Shown: positions 18,724 through 27,886, counted from the first letter of the stretch. The stretch: DNA of 64,000 nt from JAXDMK01 sp963790325 (GCA_963790325.1 CAWBNY010000003.1:372001-436000); one strand, 5' to 3'. The notes: generated by a model from the letters alone, not told the origin. A program made the numbers and translations.

Positions 18724-19920
18724 ATGGTGCCGCGGCTCGACGTCGACGCCGCCCGTCAGCGGGTGATCGCCGCCGTCGATGACCGGGCCGAAGTCCTCGT
18801 CGACGTCTCCCACCGGATCCACCAGCGGCCGGAGCTGCTCTTCGAGGAGCGGTTCGCGGCCGAGCTGCTGGCCTCCACCCTGGAGGGGGAGGGGTTCGTC
18901 GTCGAGCGGGGCGCCCACGGGCTGGAGACGGCGTTCGTCGGCCGTCCGGGGGACGCCGGCGGGGACGGCCCTCGCGTCGCCGTGCTCTGCGAGTACGACG
19001 CTCTTCCCGGCATCGGCCACGGGTGCGGCCACAACATCATCGCCGCCGCCGGCCTGGGGGCGGCCCTCGCCGCAGCCACTGTGGTGGCCGAGGCGGGGGG
19101 CCGGCTCGACGTCATCGGGACCCCGGCCGAAGAGGGCGGCGGGGGCAAGGTCGTCCTCGGCGACCGGGGGGCCTTCGACGGGGTCGACGCCGCCCTCGCC
19201 ATCCACCCGGCCGGCGTCGACCTCATCCAGCCCGACGTCATCGCCATCGCCACCTACGAGATCGAGTACTTCGGGCGGATGGCCCACGCCGCCGCCGCCC
19301 CCGACCAGGGCCGGAACGCGCTCGATGCGGCTGTCCTCGGCTACAACGCAGTCGCCGCCCTCCGCCAGCACATCGCCGCCACCGACCGGGTCCACGGGGT
19401 GTTCCTGAAGGCGGGGGACAAGCCCAACATGGTCCCCCACCACACGGTGGCCCAGTGGTACGTCCGCTCCGCCACCGCCGCCAGCCTGCAGGGGCTGAAG
19501 GCCCGGGTCATGGCCTGCCTGGAGGCGGGGGCGGCCGCCGCCGGCTGCACCATGGAGATCCACCAGCCGTGGCCGGAGTACACCGACCTGCGCCACAACC
19601 GGCCGCTGGGTCGCCTCTACCAGGCCAACAGCGCCCGCCTGGGGCGGGAGTTGGCCGAGCCGGGGCCCGCCAACCGCCTGATCGTGAGCACCGACATGGG
19701 CAACGTCAGCTACCGGGTGCCCACCATCCACCCGATCGTGAAGATCTCCCCGGCCGACGTGGGGCTGCACTCGCCCGAGTTCGCCCGGTGGGCGGCGTCG
19801 CCCGAGGGTGACCGGGGCATGCTCGACGCAGCCAAGGCCATGGCCATGACCGTCGTCGACCTGTGGCTGCGCCCGGAGGCGCTGGAGGAGGTCCGCGCCG
19901 CGTTCGTTCCCGCGCCCTAG
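18724..19920 (+). CDS. M20-family metallopeptidase/amidohydrolase
   Basis: 398 residues. 'HRIHQRPELLFEERFAAELL', 'VAVLCEYDALPGIGHGCGHN' (metal-binding His/Asp region) and 'IGTPAEEGGGGKVVLGDRGA' (catalytic Glu and metal Glu) place it in the M20D branch with p-aminobenzoyl-glutamate hydrolase AbgB and PM20D2-like dipeptidases. It would hydrolyse an amide or dipeptide bond with a di-metal centre. The lid domain ('YFGRMAHAAAAPDQGRNALD') is present. The substrate is not identifiable. The ThyX-like gene starts 4-13 bp after its stop. Confidence 0.88.
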   Translation: MVPRLDVDAARQRVIAAVDDRAEVLVDVSHRIHQRPELLFEERFAAELLASTLEGEGFVVERGAHGLETAFVGRPGDAGGDGPRVAVLCEYDALPGIGHGCGHNIIAAAGLGAALAAATVVAEAGGRLDVIGTPAEEGGGGKVVLGDRGAFDGVDAALAIHPAGVDLIQPDVIAIATYEIEYFGRMAHAAAAPDQGRNALDAAVLGYNAVAALRQHIAATDRVHGVFLKAGDKPNMVPHHTVAQWYVRSATAASLQGLKARVMACLEAGAAAAGCTMEIHQPWPEYTDLRHNRPLGRLYQANSARLGRELAEPGPANRLIVSTDMGNVSYRVPTIHPIVKISPADVGLHSPEFARWAASPEGDRGMLDAAKAMAMTVVDLWLRPEALEEVRAAFVPAP

Positions 19921-19924
19921 CCTG

Positions 19925-21577
19925 ATGCGTCCGATGGCGCATCCCTACGTCAGCGAGCAGTGGACGGACGAGGAGGCCGACGTCCTCCGGCGGTACTTCA
20001 CCAGCCTGGACGGACCCGTCTTCGCCCTGGTCAACCTGCCCGAGGTGGTCAAGGGGGCCCTGTTCGCCCGCTACTCCCGCACCATGAAGAGCCTGCGCCG
20101 GCTCTTCCTCGACGAGTTCGTGGGCGACCTCGACACGTCGGGCGACATCTCGGTCGACGCCACCATGGGCCTGAAGCGGGCCGAGGACCTGTACCGGAAG
20201 GTCTTCTACGAGTACGGCGACGACTCGGTGGCCCAGCTGGGCGGCGTCCACCTGGCCTGCGAGCAGGCGTCCAACCTGCTCACCAAGGTCCTCGAGTGGG
20301 GACGGCTGATGGCCTATCTGGAGCAGTCCACCCGCTACATCCCCTACGACACCCGCCTGGGGGGCCGCTTCCGCTACCACCGCGACCCGGCCGTGCTCTC
20401 GTCGCCCCTCGGCACCCGCTACGTGGCCGACCTCGACCGCCTGTTCGACACCTACGCCGACCTGGTCCCCCGGATGGAGGCCTGGTACCGGGAGCAGTAC
20501 CCCCGCGACCCGACCGATCCGGAGACGGTGTGGCGGCGGTCGATCCGGGCCAAGGCGTTCGACGCCCTGCGGGGGTTGCTGCCGGCGGCGGCCCTGTCCA
20601 ACGTGGGCATCTACGGCACCGGCCAGGGCTACGAGCAGCTGCTGCTGCGGATGCGGGCGTCGGCCCTGCCCGAGGCCCGGGCCTACGCCGGGCTGATGCT
20701 CGCCGAGCTGCGCAAGGTCATCCCCTCGTTCCTGTCCCGGGTCGACCGCCCGGAGCGGGGGGGCGAGTGGTCGGCCTACCTGGCCGCCACCGCGGGGGCG
20801 ACGGCCGAGGTGGCGGCCCGCCTCTTCGGGGGAGAGGAGCCCGAGCCCCGGCCCCAGGTGACCCTGGTCGACTTCGACCCCGAGGCCGAGGACCGCCTGC
20901 TGGCAGCCATGCTCTACCCCTACACCGACCTGCCCGACGACCAGGTCCGGGCCCGGGTCCGGGGGATGTCGGCGGCGGAGCGGGAGGCGGTGGTGGCGGC
21001 CTACGTGGGCGCGCGCGGCAACCGTCGCCACAAGCCGGGCCGGGCCCTGGAGACGGTCAGCTACCGCTTCGACGTCCTCTCCGACTACGGGGCGTTCCGC
21101 GACCTCCAGCGTCACCGGATGCTCACCATCCAGTGGCAGCCGCTCACCCCGGCCCACGGCTACGTCCTGCCTCCGGACGTGGTGGCCGCCGGCTTGGCCG
21201 ACCGTTTCGAGGAGGCCATGGCCCGTTCCGCCGGCCTCCACCAGGCCCTGTCCGACGACTTCCCGGCCCAGGCGCCGTACGCGGTGGCGCTGGCGTTCCG
21301 GGTCCGCTACTCGATCGAGATGAACGCCCGGGAGGCGATGCACATGATCGAGCTGCGCACCGCCCCCGCCGGCCACGCCGAGTACCGCCGGGTGTGCCAG
21401 GAGATGCACCGCCTGATCGATGAGGAGGCCGGCCACCGGCTGGTGGCGGGCATGATGTCCTACGTCGACCACGGTGCCTCCGACCTGGAACGACTCGATG
21501 CCGAGCGGCGGGCGGAGGGTCGCCGCCGAGCGCCCGGGGGCCAACCCTCGACGAGTGGTTCAGAAAGAAATTCCTAG
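19925..21577 (+). CDS. two-domain ThyX-like (FAD-dependent thymidylate synthase) protein
   Basis: 550 residues, roughly twice a normal ThyX (about 220-250). Domain 1 (about 60-290) carries 'EWGRLMAYLEQSTRYIPYD', aligned to the ThyX motif RHRxxSxNExSxRY with the E-x-S-x-R-Y half kept and R-H lost. Domain 2 (about 320-520) carries 'LQRHRMLTIQWQPLTP', with RHR kept but the serines lost, and a typical ThyX C-terminal helix 'MHMIELRTAPAGHAEYRRV'. Classic ThyX makes dTMP from dUMP with methylenetetrahydrofolate and FAD at subunit interfaces. Whether this fusion is a thymidylate synthase or a paralogue is open. Start: ATG 19925 or 19934. Confidence 0.8.
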   Translation: MRPMAHPYVSEQWTDEEADVLRRYFTSLDGPVFALVNLPEVVKGALFARYSRTMKSLRRLFLDEFVGDLDTSGDISVDATMGLKRAEDLYRKVFYEYGDDSVAQLGGVHLACEQASNLLTKVLEWGRLMAYLEQSTRYIPYDTRLGGRFRYHRDPAVLSSPLGTRYVADLDRLFDTYADLVPRMEAWYREQYPRDPTDPETVWRRSIRAKAFDALRGLLPAAALSNVGIYGTGQGYEQLLLRMRASALPEARAYAGLMLAELRKVIPSFLSRVDRPERGGEWSAYLAATAGATAEVAARLFGGEEPEPRPQVTLVDFDPEAEDRLLAAMLYPYTDLPDDQVRARVRGMSAAEREAVVAAYVGARGNRRHKPGRALETVSYRFDVLSDYGAFRDLQRHRMLTIQWQPLTPAHGYVLPPDVVAAGLADRFEEAMARSAGLHQALSDDFPAQAPYAVALAFRVRYSIEMNAREAMHMIELRTAPAGHAEYRRVCQEMHRLIDEEAGHRLVAGMMSYVDHGASDLERLDAERRAEGRRRAPGGQPSTSGSERNS

Positions 21578-21581
21578 CGTC

Positions 21582-21615
21582 CTGACCTGCAACGACGCGC
21601 ATCGTTGCTGGTCAG
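21582..21615 (+). terminator. intrinsic-terminator-like hairpin after the ThyX-like gene
   Basis: 14-bp stem with one internal mismatch (21582-21595 with 21602-21615) and a 6-nt loop, 5 nt beyond the stop. The remaining gap to 21948 (about 330 bp) holds no gene I can support; it probably contains the promoter of the DUF4193 gene. Confidence 0.6.
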
Positions 21616-21948
21616 AAGGGTTGTCGCCCGGCTTGCACGACCCCCGCCGATAGGGCAACTTACGGCCAGTCCACGGCGCCCCAAACCCCCGGGTCGTGGG
21701 CCTCGGCGTCACCGCTTCGGCGGGATGCCGCGGAGGGGGCGGTCGAAGGGCGAAGCGCGGATTCGGGGGACCAAGTAGACAACGCTCCGATAACCCCTTG
21801 TCGCGGTCCGGTCACCACCGGGTCGGGGCGGGAGGGCCACCGAGCGGTACCAACGGTCCCCTGGATCCCGCGTTTTCCGGTGTCGTGTAGGCCGTGGGCC
21901 TGGTCTATGCTCCCGGCCCCGTAGACCGCCTGAAGGGGACCCGGCAGC

Positions 21949-22416
21949 ATGGCTGACGACGAAGAGGACTTGGCGGACGTCGTCGAACCCGACGACCCCG
22001 ACATGGTCGACCTGGAGGCGTTGGAGGACGACGACCTCATCGACGACGACGAGGGCCTCGACGAAGACGACCTCGCGGTCGACGACGACCTGGCCGACGT
22101 CGACGCGACCGACGACGTCCCGGTCGTCCCGGTCGTCGTGGCCGACGATGACGACGACGACGACGACGACGACGACGATCTCGACCCCGACGACGTCGAG
22201 GCCGGGCTCGACGTCATCCTGAAGGACCGCCTGGTCGTCGTCGACGAGCAGGACGACGAGGACGACGAGGTACCCGACGCCGACGACCGGGCCGAGGGAT
22301 CCACCAAGGTCATCCCCAAGCGGCCGGGCGAGTTCGTGTGCCAGTCGTGCTTCCTGGTCAAGCACCCGAGCCAACTGGCGGACCCGGCCCGCATGTTCTG
22401 CCGGGATTGCGTCTGA
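21949..22416 (+). CDS. DUF4193 zinc-ribbon protein with long acidic N-terminus
   Basis: 155 residues. The C-terminal 30 residues 'GEFVCQSCFLVKHPSQLADP' followed by 'MFCRDCV' contain two CxxC pairs and match the actinobacterial DUF4193 zinc ribbon. The first 115 residues are almost entirely Asp, Glu, Val and Ala, including a run of about twelve consecutive Asp codons (22146-22181). DUF4193 proteins are normally about 100 residues, so the acidic tail is longer than usual. Function unknown; an acidic tail plus zinc ribbon suggests binding to a basic protein or to the transcription/translation machinery. Confidence 0.82.
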   Translation: MADDEEDLADVVEPDDPDMVDLEALEDDDLIDDDEGLDEDDLAVDDDLADVDATDDVPVVPVVVADDDDDDDDDDDDLDPDDVEAGLDVILKDRLVVVDEQDDEDDEVPDADDRAEGSTKVIPKRPGEFVCQSCFLVKHPSQLADPARMFCRDCV

Positions 22417-22420
22417 CGTA

Positions 22421-22909
22421 GTGGAGGCGTGCCGGGTCGCGACCGACGACGACGTTCCCCAGTTGGCGGCGCTGGCCCGTCTGGCCATCGTCGAGCTCAC
22501 CCCCATGAAGGGGGGCGACGTGTGGGCCGACCGGGAGGCGCGGGGCGAGCCGGTGGAGGCCGGCTTCAAGGCGGCCCTGGCCGACCCCGACACCCGGGTG
22601 CTGTGCGGCACCATCGACGGGGCCGTGATCGGCTACGCAGTGGTCCGGGTCGAGCGGCTGCGCGACGGTGGCCGGCTGGGCGTGCTCGACGACATCTTCG
22701 TGGAGGTCGACGGGCGCGAGGTCGGTGTCGGCGAGGCGATGGTGAACGACGTCATCGACTGGTGCCGGGAGGCGGGTTGCATCGGCATCGATTCGTTCGC
22801 CCTGCCGGGGAACCGGGCCACCAAGAACTTCTTCGAGACCTTCGGCTTCACCGCCCGCATGCTCGTCGTCCACAAGCGGTTCCGGGCGCGTGAGGAGGCG
22901 GTCGAGTGA
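22421..22909 (+). CDS. GNAT-family N-acetyltransferase
   Basis: 162 residues. 'GVLDDIFVEVDGREVGVGEA' aligns with the strand and acetyl-CoA pyrophosphate-binding loop of GNAT (R/Q-x-x-G-x-G/A, here degenerate as 'VGVGEA'), followed by 'ALPGNRATKNFFETFGFTAR', the classic 'N..a..fy...GF' C-terminal motif. Substrate unknown. GTG start at 22421, 4 bp after the DUF4193 stop. The stop overlaps the NUDIX start as GTGA, so the two are coupled. Confidence 0.85.
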   Translation: MEACRVATDDDVPQLAALARLAIVELTPMKGGDVWADREARGEPVEAGFKAALADPDTRVLCGTIDGAVIGYAVVRVERLRDGGRLGVLDDIFVEVDGREVGVGEAMVNDVIDWCREAGCIGIDSFALPGNRATKNFFETFGFTARMLVVHKRFRAREEAVE

Positions 22910-23316
22910 GGCCCGAGGTGTGCGTCGGCGCGATAGCGGTGGAGGAGGGGCGGCTCCTGCTCGTCCGCCGGGGCCACGGCCCGGGAGCGGGGGAGTGGTC
23001 GATCCCCGGAGGGCGGGTGGAGGGGGGCGAGCTGCTGGCCGAGGCGGTGGTGCGGGAGCTGCTGGAGGAGACGGGCATCGAGGGCGTGTGCGACCGGATG
23101 GTGGGGTGGGTGGAGCGGATCGGGGAGGATCGCCACTTCGTCATCCTCGACTTCTCGGTCACGGTGCTCGTGGGTCCCGAGGAGGCCGAGCCCCGGGCCG
23201 GCGGCGACGCGGTGGAGGCGGCCTGGGTCCCCCTCGACGAGGTGGCCCACCTCAACCTGGTCGAGGGCCTGCTCGAGTTCCTCCACGAGCACGGGATCGT
23301 GGCCACCATCGCCTGA
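22906..23316 (+). CDS. NUDIX hydrolase
   Basis: 136 residues. A complete Nudix box is visible, from 'GRVEGGELLAEAVV' into 'RELLEETGI', giving G-x5-E-x7-REUxEExGU with all metal-binding Glu residues. 'EWSIPGGRVEGGE' precedes it. These enzymes hydrolyse nucleoside diphosphates linked to another moiety; the substrate is not determinable. GTG start overlaps the GNAT stop by 4 nt. Confidence 0.92.
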   Translation: MRPEVCVGAIAVEEGRLLLVRRGHGPGAGEWSIPGGRVEGGELLAEAVVRELLEETGIEGVCDRMVGWVERIGEDRHFVILDFSVTVLVGPEEAEPRAGGDAVEAAWVPLDEVAHLNLVEGLLEFLHEHGIVATIA

Positions 23317-23390
23317 TCGGTGTCGTCCGAATCGTCGGTGGTCAGGGCGGAACACGTCCCGACGGCACACGACGGTGCGTTGGGGTGCCG

Positions 23391-25343
23391 TCAGGCGGGT
23401 TCGGCCGGCGAGTCGGACACGGAGACGGGCTCCGGGAAGTCATCCACGACCGGTGCCGACGAGACGGGCTCGGAGGGGCCGGCGCCGGCAGGCTCGTCGG
23501 GGACGGCGGCCGCCGGCTCGGGCTCGCCGGTCGCCTCGAGCGAAGAGGGGATGGCCGCGGCGACCTCGTCGGGACCCGGCTCGGGCTCGCCGGTCGCCTC
23601 GAGCGAGGAGGGGATGGCCGCCGCGACCTCGTCGGGACCCGGCTCGGGCGCAGCCGGCGCATCGGCGCCCTCGGCCGTGACCTCGGGCGCAGCCGGCGCC
23701 GCAGCGGGAGACTCGATCGGGTCGGGTGCCGGTCCGGCGGCGTCGGCCCGCTGCGCGGGTGGTGCACCGGCCTCGGTGACTCCGTGGCCGCCCGCGGCCG
23801 GCGCGCCGGCAACCGGGGGGGGCGGCGGGGGAGTGCGCGGCGCCGGCGGGCGGCCGGCACCGCGGCCGGGGGGACCGCCACGGGACGGGGTCAGTTTGGC
23901 GCCGGGCCGGCGGGGCGGGGCGCCGGGCGTCTCGCCCAGGAGGGCGCCGATGGCGGGGACCCGGGGCGCAGCCAGGTGCAGGGCCTTGGTGAGGGCCTCC
24001 CCGGGCTCGGTCGGCAGGCCCCGGGGGGTGATCGTCCGGCGCACCGGAGAGCCCACCACGGCCTCCAGGACGGCCGCCCAGCGGTCTGGGGTGGTGTCGG
24101 GCCCCAGGGCCTCGCCGCCGGCGTCGCTGAGTCGCTTGGCCAGCTCTGCCGGGAAGCGGGTGCCCGGCTCGGGGGGCCGTCCGCTGATACGCAGCGCCCG
24201 CACCACCCGGCCGTCGTCGAGCGACGACGTGATCTCGTCGACCCAGCTCTGGCGCTCCTCGGCCGAGCGCCGCTCCAGGGCCTCCCGCAGGTGCGCCGCC
24301 AGCGCCCGGCCCTCCTCGTCCCGAGCGGTATCGGCCCCGCTCACCACGGCCCGCAGGTCGCGCACGCTGATCTCGTCGACGATGACCACCGCCGCCTCGG
24401 CCCGATCGCGCCACTCGGCTGCCCGCAGGGCGGGCAGCAGCTCCTCGGCCACCGCCAGCAGGGCGTCGGCCTTGATCTCGGGCCCGCCGACCTCCCGGGC
24501 CTTGGCGTTCTGCTCCTCGACCGCCTGGCGGACGGCAGGGATGCCGCCCCGCAGGATCTGCTCCGCCACCACCTTGCGGTCGGGGGAGAGCTCGGCCAGG
24601 ACCGCGTCGCGGTAGGTCCGGCCCGGCTGCAGCTTCTTCGCCTTCGGGCGGGGCGCCTCGGCCGGCCGGGCGGGCCGGGCCGGCCGCTCCCGCCGCTCTC
24701 CCGTGTGCTCCCGGCGCGGCGGCCGCTCGGTCCGGTCGCCCGGGTGCTCGAGCCGCGGCGGCCGTTCGCCCGAGGCCGGACGGGCGCCGGCAGGTCGCCC
24801 ACCACCGGGATGGGTGCCGGCCGGCCGGTCGCCACGCGGCGGTCGACCGGCGTCTCCGGCGGGACGGCCACCGTCGCCGCCGCCCGGCCGGCTGTCCGGC
24901 CGGGGAGCGTCACGTCGGTTGCGGTCGGCGGGTCGAGCGCCGCCCGGTCCACCGGGACTCCCAGGCCCACCCGGACCGCGACCTCCCGGCCGAGCAAAAC
25001 GGTCACGATCTCGGTCGCGGTCGCCCCGCCGACCTCGCTCCCGCTCGCCGCCGGCTTCGACGCCACCCCGCATGTTGGTGGTGACCGGCGGCTCCTCCCG
25101 GCCCGACCCGATGATCTCGATGCGCTCCGGCGCCGACTTCTTGCCCGTCACCGCCGCCGTCGACCGCACCGTGATCCCGTCGATGTCGATGTCGGCTTCG
25201 GCCCGGAGCACGTCGCCGACCTTGGCTCCTCCGGGGAGCACGGCTGCGTCGAGCGTGCCCTTCGGCTGGCGGGCCCCGGCCGCGCGCCAGGTCCAGGTTC
25301 CGTCAGAACGTGCGCTCGTCAGCTCGATCTCGATGCGGGGCAT
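23391..25343 (-). CDS. large partly disordered protein with RG/DR-rich linker, unknown function
   Basis: 650 residues. N-terminal beta-rich domain (about 1-85, 'MPRIEIELTSARSDGTWTWR'), then a long Arg/Gly/Asp/Pro-rich linker (about 90-235), a helical middle domain (about 245-490, 'GRTYRDAVLAELSPDRKVVA'), and an acidic Pro/Ala/Glu tail with an exact 21-residue tandem duplication (63 nt, 23515-23640). RG-rich linkers are common in RNA-binding proteins, so a role in RNA metabolism or translation is possible but not shown. ATG 25341-25343 is chosen because the strand-like N-terminus starts there; the open frame to 25469 is low complexity. Confidence 0.7.
   Translation of the reverse strand: MPRIEIELTSARSDGTWTWRAAGARQPKGTLDAAVLPGGAKVGDVLRAEADIDIDGITVRSTAAVTGKKSAPERIEIIGSGREEPPVTTNMRGGVEAGGERERGRRGDRDRDRDRFARPGGRGPGGPGSPGGPGGARPADRNRRDAPRPDSRPGGGDGGRPAGDAGRPPRGDRPAGTHPGGGRPAGARPASGERPPRLEHPGDRTERPPRREHTGERRERPARPARPAEAPRPKAKKLQPGRTYRDAVLAELSPDRKVVAEQILRGGIPAVRQAVEEQNAKAREVGGPEIKADALLAVAEELLPALRAAEWRDRAEAAVVIVDEISVRDLRAVVSGADTARDEEGRALAAHLREALERRSAEERQSWVDEITSSLDDGRVVRALRISGRPPEPGTRFPAELAKRLSDAGGEALGPDTTPDRWAAVLEAVVGSPVRRTITPRGLPTEPGEALTKALHLAAPRVPAIGALLGETPGAPPRRPGAKLTPSRGGPPGRGAGRPPAPRTPPPPPPVAGAPAAGGHGVTEAGAPPAQRADAAGPAPDPIESPAAAPAAPEVTAEGADAPAAPEPGPDEVAAAIPSSLEATGEPEPGPDEVAAAIPSSLEATGEPEPAAAVPDEPAGAGPSEPVSSAPVVDDFPEPVSVSDSPAEPA
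23515..23640 (-). repeat. 63-nt in-frame tandem duplication
   Basis: Two adjacent 63-nt units (23515-23577 and 23578-23640) differing at only two positions, each encoding the same 21 residues (Pro/Glu/Ala-rich) in the acidic tail of the 650-residue protein. The near identity indicates a recent slippage or unequal-crossover event. Confidence 0.9.
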
Positions 25344-25513
25344 GGCCGACCTCAACCTAGCGGAGCCCGTGCCTGCCAGGGGACGTCGCACCGGAGGCCG
25401 TCGCCACCGGCGGGTAATATGATCAGGCTCAACCATCGGTCGAAGAAGCGGCCGCGCCTCCCGCGCCACCGGTCCTGTCCGGCACCAGGCGCAGGCACAC
25501 GCTCACGACATTT

Positions 25514-26266
25514 ATGGGGGAGTGCCGACCCTTGGATGACGGAAACGTCCACCAGCCCATGGTCGCGTCGACCCTCGGCCTGGGCGGGGCGGGGCTCGAC
25601 GACGAGGCCCTCGATCATCTGCTCCAAACGATCGCCGACCTCGCTCGGCACGCCGTCGCCAACGCCCACTCGGCGAGCATCACCGTCTCCGACGACGGCC
25701 GCTTCCGGACGTCGAACTACACCGCGGCCGAGGCCCTCGCCATCGACGAGGCCCAGTACGAGGGCGACGGCGGTCCCTGCCTCCAGGCTCTGCGCACGGC
25801 CCGGCAGGTCGAGATCGAGGTGCATGCGCTCCACGACCGGTGGCCGCTGTTCGCGGAGCGGGCCACGAAGGCCGGGATCGGCGCCGTCCTCTCCACCCCG
25901 CTGGTCCGGGAGCCGGGGCTGGCCATCGGCGCCCTGAACGTCTACGCCCGGGCGCCGGGCGGGTTCGGTGAGCAGGAACGGCGGACGGCCGTGCTCCTCG
26001 GCGAGCACGCGACCGTCCTGGTCGGCAACGCCCTGGCCCTGATCGGGGCGACCCGCCTCAACGACCAGCTGCGGATGGCCATCGCCAGCCGGGAGATCAT
26101 CGGCGAGGCCAAGGGGATCATCATGGAGCGCCAGGTCTGCACCCGTGACGAGGCCTTCGACATCCTCCGCCGAGCGTCCCAGCGGGAGAACCGCAAACTG
26201 CGGGACCTGGCCGAGGAGCTCGTCCTGCGGGTGGAGAGCAGTCGCCGGGAGGCCTCCCGAGGCTAG
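25514..26266 (+). CDS. GAF-ANTAR domain regulator
   Basis: 250 residues. A GAF domain (about 30-165; 'EGDGGPCLQALRTAR', 'AVLSTPLVREPGLAIGALNV') is followed by an ANTAR domain (about 185-240; 'SREIIGEAKGIIMERQVCTR' then 'EAFDILRRASQRENRKLRDL'). ANTAR proteins bind paired hexanucleotide hairpins in nascent RNA and prevent termination; GAF would be the sensor. ATG 25514 has no ribosome site; a TTG at 25532 lies about 9 nt after GGGGGAG and may be the true start. A TAATAT at about 25415 could be the -10 of a promoter. No obvious two-hairpin target is seen next door. Confidence 0.88.
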   Translation: MGECRPLDDGNVHQPMVASTLGLGGAGLDDEALDHLLQTIADLARHAVANAHSASITVSDDGRFRTSNYTAAEALAIDEAQYEGDGGPCLQALRTARQVEIEVHALHDRWPLFAERATKAGIGAVLSTPLVREPGLAIGALNVYARAPGGFGEQERRTAVLLGEHATVLVGNALALIGATRLNDQLRMAIASREIIGEAKGIIMERQVCTRDEAFDILRRASQRENRKLRDLAEELVLRVESSRREASRG

Positions 26267-26311
26267 ACGCGACCGCCGGGGTTGACGGTCGGCAGCACCG
26301 TGCGACGCCCG

Positions 26312-26349
26312 GACCGGCCGGCCCCCGGGTACGGAGGGGCCGGCCGGTC
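26312..26349. terminator. bidirectional terminator-like hairpin
   Basis: Perfect 14-bp stem (26312-26325 with 26336-26349), 10-nt loop, placed between the convergent GAF-ANTAR and delta-60 genes, so it could serve both strands. No U-tract. Confidence 0.65.
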
Positions 26350-26369
26350 GGCGCCGCGGGTCGTGCCCG

Positions 26370-27816
26370 TCAGGTGGCGGAGACGGCCACCCGGGCGAGC
26401 ACGGCGTCGTCGCCGGTGTTGGGGTCGAGGCCCTTGTAGCCCACCACCAGGGCGTTCCTGCCGTCGGCACTCATGGTGATGCCGAAGAAGGCGTCGCTCG
26501 GGCCGCCCAGGTCAACCTGGAGGAGGCCGCCGGTGCCGAAGGCGGTGTCGAGGGCGCCGTCCTTCTCGAGGAGGACGAGCATGGCGTTGACGTTGGTGGC
26601 GTCGGGCTTGCCGCTGCCGGCGATGAGGATGCGCCCATCGGGCAGCACGACCAGGTCGCGGCCGCGGTCGTCCTCGGCGGCGACGTCGATGCGCACCAGG
26701 CCGTCGGTGCCGAAGGTCCGGTCGAGGGCGCCGGTGGAGGTGAAGCGGGCGGCCAGCAGGTCGACCTTCTCGGTGGCGGTGGCCCGGCCGTAGCCCGTGA
26801 TCACGAACTTGTCGTCCTGCATGCCGACCTCGTAGGCCTCGGTGACGGCGGCGAGGATGGCCGCCCCACCGACGCCGTTCGTGCCGAACGCGGTGTCGAG
26901 CGCACCGTCGGAACTGAAGCGGACCAGGATGGGGCGGACGACCGGCGGGCGTCGCCGTGGTCCGGGTGTAGCCGGCGGCGACGATCTTGCCGTCGGGCTG
27001 GACGACGGCCTGCCGGGGGCTCTCGTGGCCGCCTTCGACGTCGACCCGCAGAACCCCGCCGGTGGCGAAGGTCGAGTCGAGGGCGCCGTCGGCGGTGAAC
27101 ATGAGGATGGCCAGGTCGGCGTCGGTGCGGCCCTCACCCTCGGCCGGTGTGGAGCCGACCGCCACCATGCGGTCGTCGGCCAGGACGGTGAGGCCGTACA
27201 TGGCATCGCCCACGACGCTGGCGGTGGTGCTGGTCGACCCGGCCGCCGGCGGGACGATGAGCCCGGTGCTGAGGTCGACCCTGGTCGTTCCCGCAGTCCC
27301 GAAGGTGGTGTCGAGGGCGCCCGTGGCGTCGAAGCGGGAGATGGCGATGTCGGTGTCGCGGGCGGCGTCGCCCTCGGCGGCCGGGTCGTGCTCGGTGGTC
27401 CCGGCCACGACCACCTTGCCCGAGGACTGCACGACGACGCCCCGGGACGTCTCGACCGCCTTGCCACCGACCGCGGTGTTGACGGTGGCGACGCCGTCGT
27501 CGGAGAAGGTGGCGTCGAGCGTCCCGTCCGCCTTGAGGCGGGCGACGGCCATGGCGTTGTCACCGGCGGTGGCCACGTAGCCGACGCCGTAGATCTTGCC
27601 GTCCTTGCCCACCGTCACCGAAAGGAACCGGTCGCCGTCGGCCACCGACAGGGCCGTGGTGGCCACACCGTCGGTGCCGAAGGTGGCGTCGAGGCCGGTG
27701 ATGGTGGCCGGAGCGCTCGGCGACTCGATCCCCTCGCCCGCGCTCTCCCTGTCGTCCGAGCTGCAACCGGCCAGGGCCAGAGCCCCCACCAGCATCAATC
27801 CGACCGTTCGCTTCAC
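26370..27816 (-). pseudogene. delta-60-repeat lipoprotein, interrupted by one frameshift
   Basis: Starts with a lipoprotein signal ('MKRTVGLMLVGALALAGCSS', lipobox LAGC). About five to six repeats follow of the delta-60 / DUF5122 type ('LDATFGTDGV', 'VQPDGKIVAAG'), a predicted beta-propeller, giving an exported lipid-anchored protein. Near 26940-26946 the reading frame shifts by one base: the first frame ends its homology at 'TRTTATPA', and the next continues 'VVRPILVRFSSDGALD' to the stop at 26370. Removing one G/C restores a 481-residue protein. The rest is undamaged, so a sequencing error in a GC-rich stretch is as likely as a true mutation. Confidence 0.8.
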
Positions 27817-27886
27817 GAGGGGTCTCCTTCGGATGACCTAAACCAGACTATTAGGTCTACCTTCTAGAACTTGAAGGGTTGCCCTG

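Noticed and set aside
23515..23640. Direct repeat considered as part of a CRISPR array
   Set aside because: Only two adjacent in-frame units, no spacers and no cas genes; it is a coding duplication.
22890..25937. 1015-residue + strand frame
   Set aside because: Overlaps the NUDIX gene in another frame and the antisense of the 650-residue gene; low-complexity Gly/Arg.
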